Under the pieces are notes generated by a model. The model was not told where the DNA came from and did not search any database. It saw only the letters and a program-made list of their open reading frames with translations. A program made the position numbers and the translations under genes. Shown in pieces: positions 36,995 to 49,800 of a DNA stretch of 64,000 nt (positions are counted from its first letter, which is position 1; the number at the start of each line of letters is the position of its first letter). The DNA is from Paralichthys olivaceus (taxonomy: Eukaryota > Chordata > Actinopteri > Pleuronectiformes > Paralichthyidae), in contig NC_091113.1 of NCBI RefSeq assembly GCF_024713975.1, positions 11,234,501 through 11,298,500 on the forward strand, read 5' to 3'.

Positions 36995-39900
36995 GCTGTA
37001 GCTGGTGAGCTAACCTCTAGCATTGTGCTGTTCCACAAACGTGACCGCACATAAATCTTTGCTGAGTCTGTCATGTTGAGTAGTGGGCAGGTAAACTTCA
37101 CGCATCTTGCCGTCCCCTTGGAGCATTCCTTCAACACACCAGTAGAGAGAACGATTAAACAAGTGAACACACAGGGACACAAACATGTGCACAAACTGAA
37201 TAAGGAGAACACAGGTATTGTTAGAAAATATGTAAAATACTAATAATTTTACAGCCTTCAGTTCTATTGACCAAAGGAGTTCAAGTGAGATAACATTGAT
37301 AACATGATACACGATTATCCATCCACCCACCAATCCTACAATACCATCCATCCACTTTTTATGTTATGATTCTTGATTATACTTGCTCGCTTTAAAATAA
37401 TGTAACATATCTGTTCATAATCTAATTGTGAAAAACTCACTGTGACGATCAAATCTAATTCATCATGTTACGCATTAAAGCTCATCACGCTCAGGCGGGT
37501 CCCTTTCTTACCAATAGGTGGGTCTCTTTTCGATGAGTGCTGACTGAGATTGCAGCCTGTGGCTCGATGATTTGTGGCTGGGTCACCTCATGAACGTCAT
37601 CCACGATCTGCCGTTTGGTGCGCTTTGGTCCCCTCCCTGACAACTGGGAGATGAAGGAGAGAGGAAAAATGAAAGAGGGAGGCATAGGAGAAAGAGACAT
37701 TACATCAGAGGGTTACGTGGTAATTACTGGTTTTGATAAAGACATTACCAAATTCTTCTCAGAATAGCATATTCATTTCCACTCTCTATATGCAGGCCAC
37801 ACGCAATATGATTTTCTATTTTGGTGCTCTGTGAGGTTTGCATGAGGCGACACATGTTTTTTCCAAAATGTATTTCTGAACAGCTGTGGTTTGGCTCTAA
37901 AACCATTTCACACCACTTTCTTGCCACTGATGTTTACTCATTCTGACAGACTGCTTCAATTCACACTGTCGTCAGGACCTTCAACCCGAGTCACAATTCA
38001 GTCTTGCTTGATATGAGTCCAGTTCAGTGCATTTGCTAATTTGATGATTTGCATTGGTCTGACATTCCCCTCAGCCTCACCTGAACTCTGTGATCAGTGC
38101 TACTTAGCAAAGGTTGCTCTAACATGCAAAAAAGATGGATTAAGCGTCTCCACTTTCTTCAGCTATCCAGATATAAATCCGAAATATCTCGAATATGAAT
38201 GCTGCCATCTTGGGGCAATGGCATCATTTGGAGCCAGAGTTTGCGCAGTAGCTATCGGGGGATGGAGCAGCGGTGGCAAGGTTCCGTAGATGAATGCGCT
38301 AGTTTAGCCCATGTCCCAAGGGCTAGCAGCTAGCCACCAGGTGGCGATCAAGATGCTTTTCATTCCCTTTAAGAGAGCTGTCATGTCATCCATCTTTGTG
38401 GCCTATTTATGTGCTAAACAGAACGTGTCATTGTGAGCACGCTACATTGCTGATGTCAGCCTCACACGCCGTACACTCTTACTGTTGCTCTTTGTCCAGG
38501 CCTCTCATTAAAGCCGCTACCTCTATTTATTTGCAACCATGATTGTGGCTTTTCAGAAGTGGGACATTTTGGTATAAATATCATGGGTGTGGGCAGAAGT
38601 GAGATTGAAAGATTTATAAAGAATTAAAGATTATAAGAGAACAACATGACACCGATTATAGGGCTGGAAATCAATACAGCTACCATTTCCTTTTGACAGT
38701 ATTGAACAGAGCCTTACAGTGAGGTTAAGCACGTTGATGACAGCTTTATCAGGGTTACATTCCGTCTCCGATTCCCCCATGACGACGATCTTCGTCAGGT
38801 ACAGCAGCCACTTGCCGTTGGATACCTCAAAGGGCCAATCAAACTCAACAGCCAGCATCCCCAGGTCTCTCAGAGGCTGCCCCCTCATGTCCACCTAAAG
38901 GAGAAAATAGTCCGCAGCAGAAAAAAAAGAACTTCAAAGGAAATCAAACCTATTGTGTGAATGAACAATAACAGAGCTAGACTGTAGTTTTCTCCGAAAT
39001 AGCATCCACCCCTGGTCATGCTTACACCACAAACCATGTCTCGCACAACAGCCCTTTCCCCCACACAATATTAAACTTCTGAAGAATGAAAGTGTTGGCT
39101 TTAAAAGACTGGGTGGGGATCAGGGAAACGTGGGTGAGCAGCACACGTATTGTAGATGCAACATACAGTCTCGGAGGTCCAATATAACCAAGAGCGGTTG
39201 AGGTGACTCACATTGAAGGTGAACTCCACCAGACTGCCCACGTCACTGGTGTTGACCATGGCCATCTCGCCCATCACTGTCCCACCGAATTTTGTTTGCA
39301 CCAAGGCGTTCACTCTGGACAGGATGAGAGTTGGAAATGATGCACAAATGCAAACACTAACATGATGTTGAGGATAATTTGATGTGACACTCAGTGCCTC
39401 CGATCTTTGGTGTATGTACAGTATGTCAGGAGTTGTTAGGTAATGGTACTCACGTGGAGAAAGATGGGAGGATGGTGTTTTCAATCAGCAGGGCCACAGG
39501 CACAGGCTTCAGGTCACTCTGTTCACTGAGACTGAAGAAACAAACCTTACTAGTACACTGCCTGTCAGAATGTGTCCACAATAACATCAGCTCTAATTAA
39601 AGGAGACATATACTTTTTTTTGGTTTTGCTTTTAAAAAAACCTAAATTAAAACTTGCCTCTAAAGTGTTTCAGTGCTGTAAAAAGTGAACAACTCTTCTG
39701 CTGCTTACCTATAAAGCGTGCATCTAACAATCTTCAGCACTTACGTGGACAGAAGCAGCTGAGACTCAATCTCTTGTGTGTACAGATTAATCCCAGACGT
39801 TTCAAACTTGAGGACGAGTTTCACCTGATAATCAAAGTAGGCGGTGAAATGAAAATTATCAGAAATGCATCTTAGCAGAGGGAAGGAGTCAAACTGTTGG

Positions 39901-42900
39901 AGGGAAAGAGGCTCACTCACCTTCTCATTGCCTTTAAGTGGATTCCCCAGCTCACAAATGACTGTGCTTTCCAATCTGCATTGTACATCATGGTCCTACA
40001 TGCACAGGAAGAATATCAAAACAGTGTGCTCTATTTTCACATGTGATTAATAATGAGCGACATTAACAATCCAACAGTGTATTTTTGTGATACTGGTAAA
40101 AGGATTCAAGACTTGAATAGAGGAAATAACTATTGAATGGATATTTTTCAGTCGTCTGCTGCCCTCAGGTGGACATACCAGTGATCTGACGCCAGAGTAA
40201 CTCAATGCCTCTGGGATGGTGATGTTGAGCATGGCCTGATGGGCGTCCTCACCAAGCTTCCCCCCGGAAGGGAAGTTAGTCACCTCCACCATCAGATGTA
40301 TTAACTTCATATTGCTGCTGAACTGTAGTATCTGGAATCTGTCCTTCCTAAGCACGGACAACATGTATAATTATTATTATTACATTTTTTTTATTATCGT
40401 TTTGGGAGTGTAATGATTCTTAACCCAAAACAGTCTCATATTTAATTCCCAGATGACACAAGCACGATTTCCAAAGCCTAGCCAGCTGCCATTGTTGCAG
40501 ATACAGCTTGTTACATGTAACATTTTGTGTAACAAAACTCATTCTTCATTTTCTAATCAAAGAGATAACACATGTCAATTAATACATTACATAAATTGTT
40601 ATTGTATGTAAAGTGAGGGGAAGCTGTATATTTGACATGATTTTAGTCTAATCTAGACTGAGCCATAGACTGTATTTTAAGATGGTCGACATGACGTCTC
40701 CACAGTAGTGAAGCCAAAATGTCTTGATCACCACCTATTGGCTGGCTGCAGTATACTTCATGAATGAAAGGTCAATTTATTAATCAAATAATAATTTCTC
40801 AAAGTTGTTATATAAACTTACATAAATTCAACTTAGCACAAGGCTGTGAAACAGGGAGAAACAACTGTTCTGACTCTGTCCAAAGGCAATTTTACTTATT
40901 AAACAAATTTAAATAAAAATCTTCCATCCCTCTTTCCAGTCTTTATGTTAAGTTTATGCTAAATGGCTGCTGGACTGTATGGCTTCATATGTCCATTACA
41001 TTCATGAGAGTGGTATCAATCTTCTTATCTATCTCTTAATAAGACAGTGGATAAAATCATGTGATATTCGTCTTAAATATGTTTCCTGTATCAGCTTAAA
41101 AAAGAAAAAGACTTGGTTTTCAGAATTTCATTTCACCTGGGGTAAGGGATTTCTTTTTCGTCAACAAACTGACACTCCATCTGCAGGTTACTGCTGCATC
41201 TGTTGTCTGAGCCACACTCCTTCTGAAAGTGAATCTGTAGGGATGTAACAAATAAAAGTCTACTACATGTGCTCCACTGTTATATAAAATGTGTTTTATG
41301 AATGTGGCGTATGCACCACACCGTACCTCAGTTCTTTGTGTGACTTTCTGCTCCTGGCTCAGGACTGGGAAGAAGTCCAGGTTCTGCAGGGAGCGTCTGG
41401 ATTTAGGGCTTGGCTCATTTAAAGACATGTTGAGGGAAAAGACTACTGGCTCCAGTTTGTCCCTCACAGGCGCCTGTAAAGTCACCCAAGAATTTAATAC
41501 TAGTCAAAATAAGCACATGACTTAGGCAACCGCAGCTTTTCAGTCACACATGCACAACACATATTTGTTGAAAACTTACCACTACTCCCAGGTTTAGAGT
41601 TTTACACGTGGTCTTGGAGGAGGACAGGCTTTGTGAGCTTACAAGGGTGTCCCTCTTAGTTTTCTGGAAATAAACTCGGGGGCTTCTTCTCCTCTCCATG
41701 TCCGCCTCTACTGTGTATTTCACCACTTTGCAAAGTAGAAACATGTACATGACATTACAGAACACAAGGTATGTGAGCAGCCAGTCATTCTACACATTTT
41801 AAATATGACTATGGATTAAAAATTGTGGTCTTTAGTCATTCAAATATTTAAATAATATTTATTTACATATTAGAAGTCAGTTGAAAAAAACACGAATGCT
41901 TACCAACATCTTTCCTGAAGTCTTTGTTGCCATTGCTCAGAGTGAAAGCCATGCACAGTGTCACTTTAATGCTGTAAAGCACAAAGAGTCGCAAACAAGT
42001 TTTAGACAAAAAAGTAACTAATCTGAATTAGGTATTCTGACATGTCTTCTCACCATGGTGTATTGTCAGGACACTCCTTAGGGTCCACGATCTTCGGCTC
42101 AACAGTGAAGTTGTTAGTTAAGTGGATGACTGGTCGAGCTCTGAGCAAAAAATGCAACATAGAATCAAACTGTACAGTTATATTCACATATGAAAAAAGT
42201 ACATGTTTTACTATTTACAGCTGAGACATACTCGGTATTAGTTTAACTTTTATTTTCTGTTTGAACATAGGCTTATTAAAGGATTGTTTTAACCTGTTAA
42301 TACAGTAAACATTTTCCAGTGTTTTAACTAAATTAAAAGTGCATGAACTTTTCTTATTTTTCACACTGTTTTCTTTTACCTGAGCAGGGCAATGCGGTCA
42401 TCCAGAGAGCCAACTAAGATGTCAGGGTAACTGTTCTCATCCATGTCCATCCCTCCGTTGATGGAGTAGCCAAAGGTCTGGAATCCATTACCTAATGTCT
42501 TACCTTCAATCACCTGTAGAGGGCAACAATTGCATATAAAACAATAAATCTGGAGGCCTGATTAGATTATATGTGAAGTGCATCAGATGCATTAAGTCAC
42601 ATGTTACCTGACTGTGCTTCTCTGAGATTCCCTTTTTACTTCCCATCCATATGTAGACCTTCCCTGTGTCGTGGAATGGAGCTCCGACTGCAAAGTCTGG
42701 AGACAGGAAGAAAGGAGATATGTCAAGGAAACAGCTGAAAACAAGTGAAAGAAGTAATGTATTCGCCCTCTAGGGGACAGCAGTGCACCACCTAACGTTT
42801 GGTCAATTGCCAGCCCAAAGCTTGAAATAAAACAAGGCCCATTATGTTTCCCTGCTGAGAAACTTACGTAGCAAGAGGGCATTAAAACAATAACACAAAA

Positions 42901-45900
42901 TATTAAACCAATAATTCCCCTCTATACCAGCAGAGCAGTCCTTTTAGTTTAGAACGTAGATGTAATGGAAAAACATCATAGAATGGACTTTTAACTACAA
43001 TTTCATTATGTAAATCATTTTGTAGTTGAAGCTGTTTTTAACTTGAGTTGTGTTCACAGTCCTACCTTGGAATCCATCTTGGTTGACATCACCAATGGCA
43101 GCAACTGCAAAGCCAAACCCAGACCCCGATGGACCCTTCAGCACGACTGTGGCCTTCTTTTGGAATGACCCGTTCTCGTTCATGAAGATATACACTGCTC
43201 CACCATGATCATTCATACGGTCAAAGTAAAATGGGGCGCCCACGATCAGATCATTCCAGCTGTCAAAGGCAAAGAAAAATATTCCAACTCATACATCCTT
43301 ATTATAACTAAAAACAAATTGCAATTCACCAACATTTCTTGTAATTGTAACAAACAGTACGTACATATTAAAGTAAATCTACCACATATCTAACAAGGTT
43401 TGACTCATGCAGTAAATTGCAGCATGATTTCCTTATGAAGTCATGATGAAGGTCTCATCAGAGCTACTGAAGGGACGGACTTTCTTTGATCTCAGCTCAA
43501 ACGTACATCATCGTCCTGCATTCTCTGCACAATCTGCCATATCATAGCTACGGAGCACTGGACCATGAAGCTGCTCAAAAGAACAAGAGGCAGTTACAGG
43601 CGTTCTGTTAAAACATGCTAACAACGCAAACATAACACTTCTGCTTTCTGTCTGTTACCAGTGTGAATTTAGGATTTTAAAGCCGCTTTTGGCTGAAATG
43701 TAACTTTAGGTGGAGAGTTAGAGACTTTGTTTTGATCCACTGGACGGAATCTTGATTTTTGGTGGATGGGACATGGACAAGTCTAAGTACACGTCAAATA
43801 AGTTTATGTACTTTTTATCACACTAGTGTTTGTTCAAGTGTTAATTTGTCTAGTAAGTTTTTTTGATCTGTTATTTTACGATAAAAAAAATGGGGTGACC
43901 CGCCATGATTGACAGCTTACTCGCGAATGATTGAGTGAGCTCCCTTAAGCTTCCTCGCCCTATCATTAGTGTGTAGACTCTGGCTCCAAATATGCAAGAT
44001 GGAAGTGTTTGATTCCAGGATATTGCAGCTTCATTTCTGCATAGTGGTGTCCACTTTAAAATACTTTGTATGGGTCCGAACAACTTTCTTACATTCTAGA
44101 TATAGTATATATTAACAATATTAAAGGCTAAAAGGATAAATAGATTTTTAGACATATATCCTCCCCAATCACACAATCTGTGATAAAGAAACTCACTCAT
44201 CATTGTTGAGGTCGGTGACAGCCAGGCTGCTTCCAAAGTAAGAGCCCACTTGTTCCCCGGGGATGATGAGCACCGGCTTAATCAGTTTGTCCATCTTTGT
44301 CCCCAGCACCACGGAGCCCTTGGATTCATCCCTGGGAGACCCTGTCACTACAGTGAAGTCATGGCTGAACAGCTTCTTCTCTTCGAGAACTGAATAACCT
44401 GTGGTGGAGAGATTCACTGTTAAACCGTCATCTGACCTTTGCAAAGGTAACAAAAGCCTTTTTCAATATCACAGATCAAATGCGATGTTCTGTGATAAAA
44501 AACCTTTTCCTTTTAACTGGTTCTCTTGTTATTCACACGGACACTCAGGTATTTATCAATCATTTTATAATTTACATGATGCAACAACACACTGTACTTA
44601 CCCATATAACTGTTTCGTCTATTCAGCTGTTCAAATTCTGTACTTCTGGAGTCCCAAGAGTTCGCTGGATCCGGATCTCTCCATTTCACATGAACATTTC
44701 CTTTAGAATAAAAGCAGAATCAGAAAGGAAGATTAACATCTGCTTCATGCACCATCAACAGGTTTCCCAGACAAAGAATAATCCCGATGTTAGACTAACA
44801 CCAGGTATTCTTGGATGTATTTAATACCCATCTGTGAAACCTGCCCATATTTCAGTGTCAAGCAGCAAAACATGCTCCTTTCATTGTTAACTCTTCAGTG
44901 CCCACCTTGCCACAGGAAGCTGCCAGTGGCACCAATGTAGACGTCTGTGTCTGTCATGCCAGCGGAGATGCCCATGTTGCACATCCCTTCGAACTCCATG
45001 TCTAAGTTGGGGTTGCAGACCTCGTAATTGTCATCCTGCCAGTCATCGTTTGGGTCAAAGGTCAGGTCATTGCTCCTCACGTAGCACTTCCCTATCATCC
45101 GCTGCTGCTCCTCTGTGCCGCCTCGGAGGACCTTCACGTACCGATGGCCACAGGCCTGCATGGGAGAGAAGATGTGATGAATGAACATCTTCTGATAAAG
45201 TACTGACATTCAGTTTAAATGCTATTCTTACCTCCGCCAAGGGGGTTTATGTTTTCTTCTACATTTGTTTGCCTGTCTATCCATCACTTGAACATTTCCA
45301 TTGATTTCTCAGTAAATAATTCATAAATCTTTTTACCAAGATTTATGAATATTTGAATGTGGTTTAATGAAGGGATCATTATATTTCCTCAACAAAAGAA
45401 ACAAAAACCAACAAAAAAGTATTTGAGAAGGAAAAACAATATCTCAGGAAAAACCTGTGTGTCCTTTCACTTATATCTTAGTGAGGACTATGTAACAGTT
45501 TGGCATACAATGTTACCTGGGACACAGACTAACACAGTAGAACATTGTGTCATCTCACCAGCACACGTCCGGACAGATGGTCCCTCTGACTGGCCACTGT
45601 CACACCCAGCCACATGCCCTCCACCATCTCAGAAGGGTTTGCTATGGATGGCACATATTTAGCATTTACATTAGAGGCTTCAAAATGTTACAATCAACAT
45701 GGAAAGACAGAGAACCAATGAAGCATACTGTATTTTAAACAATCAACTCTGTATTCTTTCTATAGTCAACCAGGTGCGTCGACCATTATCATATAGAAAA
45801 AAAGCATTCATAGTCATTATGGTGATCGCAGTCACAGAAGAAACAACCCAAACAGTGAAGCATCATTCAGCCTGGATCCTGTCCTGACACATATTAACCT

Positions 45901-46767
45901 CAAAAAATGTGCTGTGACTGCAACAACAGCCACTTCAAGCTCAACATTCAAAGAGATGATGAGTCCTTTTATTACGGTTCTTACTTTTAGCCTGTGGGGG
46001 GCCTTATTCACCTCAATGTAGAAGAGCAGTAAGCCTGTCAGTTAATAACCTTCAATTTAGATGCACATTTTAGAGCTTTGTATGCCGGCACTCGTTGTGA
46101 AGGTGCAAGACATGCTGGAGATCAGGCTCTGAGACTGTCTGACACCCTAGCTCTGTCTTCAGTGAAGAAAGGAGGAAGTTGATTATCAGATTATAACTGT
46201 CTGGGTATTATTTAAATTTCTTGAAATAGATTGTAATCTTACGAGAATACATTTATAGAATAGATTACGATACATTTTGTTATTTATAAAACCTATACTA
46301 AAGTAAAACTAAACAAGATGGTCCACATATGACACATATTATGACTTTTTTCTTGTGATATTATGACTTTATTAAAGTAAAATAAGAAAAATGATAACTT
46401 CATTCTTTTTTTCATCCTCCAGGTTTTATCCGTTTATCCGAACATACGTGTTGCTTGGGCTTGGACTAAACTGAAAGGTCAGAAGATCCAGACTAAATAA
46501 GGAAGTTGTGAAAGTGCACTTCGACTCACTCAAATCACTAACAGGACCTCCACTGATCAACTCAGCCTTAACACTGCAAGTCTGCATTCTTTTGTTTGAT
46601 ACCAAAACAGCTGCTCCTCTCTGAGAGCTCACTTACTTGTGCTGACCAGGTCCATCCTGGAGCAGTCCTTGAAGTCTGTGGTGATGGGACAAGAGTAGAT
46701 GGCACCTGTTTCATTGACATTTTTTAGAGAGTTGGCTTTCTCTTTGGGTGCACCTGTAAGAAGCCTG

Positions 46768-46845
<78 letters not shown>

Positions 46846-49800
46846 GATAAAGATGATTACCGTCAGATCTTATCAGAGTCGTGTCATGGTGTTAGACAAC
46901 ACAAAGCAGAGACACAGGCAGCAACAAAAAAAAGCTAGACAATGTCACAGATAATCCTGCTGGTCTAAACACAGGAAAAGAATCATGCAGGTTCTTTTTT
47001 TCCAAAGGGGATACCTTGCCATGATTAAGTACAGGATTTTTTTTAAAGGAGGACACCTTAGATTTAGAAAATGTCCTAAGCTCCACAAAGTAAACCAGGA
47101 TACATGATGAGTTTGAATCGCGAGTGGGAGAGGAGCAGTTCAAACATGACCCGTAACAAGCCTGGGCACCACCCACACAAAGCCACACAAACTAGTCTCC
47201 TGGTGATGGACCTGATCTTTTTGTCCACTCACCCAGACACTCCCTACATCAGCACCTTTAACACACCACAAAACTTTGAAGTAGAGGGATTACCCCCACT
47301 GCACGGCTCTGTGCCGGGACACACTATTTACTGTCAGCACAAGATTTATTAGCTCCACCACTTTGTAGGCGGAAGGTGCAGACAGTCCTGTTCCCGGCGT
47401 GCGTGACACGTGGTCAGCTGTTGGAGACAGAATCATACAGGGTTGTGGATGTGGAGCACGTCCCTCTTTTCATCCAAAACTCTAAAAACGTTCATATCTT
47501 CCTGCTTGAATGCTGGCATGTTAATGGTCAAACGTGGTGAGTCAAGCTATTAGTCAAGCTTGCAGGTATTAACTGCAACTGGGGGGTAGCTATCTTTCTT
47601 ACTGATAAGCAAGAGCACATTCAGATAGTGGATGTAGACTGAAGACAGACATTTTGCAGCGCATTGTGCCGCCAAATCGAAAATGACTCACCTCTGCATT
47701 GTTCTAACTTGAAGATAGAATATTTGTTCTGACTTGAATCATCATGAACAGGATGAGAAACTTAAAGCAAACATGGGCCTTTGCAAAGTAAGGTGTGAAG
47801 TTTCTCAAATGCTCTGTTTTACATATGCCGCAGAAGAAAATGTGAAGTATGATTTACAAAATATCCATATTAGTGCAGGAGTAGAGGCAGGAGCAGTACA
47901 TTTTACCCTTCATTACATCCAGGAAGAAAACTAAACAGAAACAGGTGAGTGTCCACATTGTGTCTTCTGCTTTTTAATGTGTACAAACTCACATCCTTAA
48001 AAGTCAACGATGAATTGTTTCCTCTAATTCATAGAGTGCATGTATCCTTTGAAAAATGTACAATTGTCCCTTCTTTCTGTCTCCAGATGGTTATTATCAA
48101 CAATTAATCAATTATCTTGCCAGAGTGAAAACAACCAGAAAGAACCAAGATGGCCTCTGTGGGCCAGCAGTTTCCAGGGGACTGGGAGGAAGTAGCCATG
48201 ACTCAGGTAATCATTCAGTGCTGTAGACAGCGTCTGAGATTCCACAGAGGTTTGTAGTAGTAGGACTGACACACATGTGGAGGACCAGGGCCATGGAGTC
48301 CCACTGTGAGGTAGTATGAGTGTGCATGTGTGTGTGTGCGCGGACACACCCATTCAGAAAGTCTAAACACATGAGTGAGTGGGTGCTTACATGACTTGCC
48401 TTTCTTCTATGGCCAGTAAATCAGAAGCCACCCAATGTGTTTTTCAGCGGCACAGCCCCACGTGTCTCAAAACACAGACGTACAAGGTTAGCCATTGTTG
48501 TGGGAAAACCAGGGCACATAACGCAGAGCAAGAAATAACAAGAGAGAACCGCGGGTCAAGCTGTGGCACAACTCCTATCAAACACTTATGCAGGCCAGTC
48601 ACATGTGAACTTTGCTCACACTGAATGAAAAATAAGGAGAGCTGGGGCCCAAAGTCCAGTGCTAATCACACACCATGCTTCAGGGAGGCTTGTGAAATCT
48701 TGGTCGGCTTTCTTGTAGCGAAGGGAGGGAGAGGTCAACGTGAACTCATAACACACTCGCTGCTGCCTTGCTGTCTCAGCAGAGGGTCACCTGTGTTTGT
48801 TGTGGGAAGTCAGCACTGCAGATTGATGCCCTCAGGTTTTACATCCACCGCTTTACAACGGACGTTTTCAGCCTGAGTGGAGCTGGAGTCTTATAATTTA
48901 CACAGGAAACAAATCAAAGAAACTGGGCATTGTTTGGGGAAATTCACCTTTCTGCTTTCTTGCAACAAATTAGATGAGGTGATTACAATTGTCATTTCTG
49001 TATGGTAACTTTGAAGCTACAATGGAAAAGAAAAAATGTTGGACCAACTTTAAAAAAAATACTTCAGCTGATAACCCACAACACAAGTTGTGCTGATATA
49101 AATTGTCGAACATTTTGTATGTCTACTTGTTTCCATTGGAGATTTTTAATTAGAGAAGAGGACGAGCTATGGCTACTCCCTGTGATATAATAGAATAGAT
49201 TCATGTCTTTTTTGGACATTTGAAGTTGGTCCAACAGTCCCCTTATGCAACAACATTTAAATTCACTAGATGCAGATCTTTATACAAAAATACAGACCAA
49301 CCAACAAACAGGAACAGAGAGAAAACTGAAAACTGTCAACTTTTTATGCAGAAAGAAGCAGTTTTTCAGATATTTCACACATTTTTAAAGCGTTTAACAT
49401 CTTGACAATGTTACGTTCATGTGCTGAGACCATAGTGTCAAATGTCTCAGCGCTTGGTAATATAAACCAAAAATATAAAAAACAACTAACTGTCCACGTG
49501 ACAGTTAAAATGACTGAAAAACCCCCAAATAAAACGATTCAAATAAATGCAAATCAAACATTTCAGAAAGCTTTCAAGAAGAGAGAGGTTTTAAGACGAG
49601 ATTTACAAGAAGCTGGAGAGATGGTGTGTGTCAGTTCAGTAGGCAGAGAGAGGTCTAGTGTGGGGACTCGAATAGAAAAAGCTGCATCTCCTTTTATGAC
49701 AAACTGTGACCTGGGAGTTACCAGCAGGGCTCCAACTGCAGAGCTCAGCAGTCAGGACAACACATAAGAGCTCAATAATTCTGAAATATGTTTTGGGGGC

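Noticed and set aside
49402..49767. 121-codon plus-strand frame
   Set aside because: Lies in a stretch that resembles a dispersed fish repeat and has no start context or exon structure.
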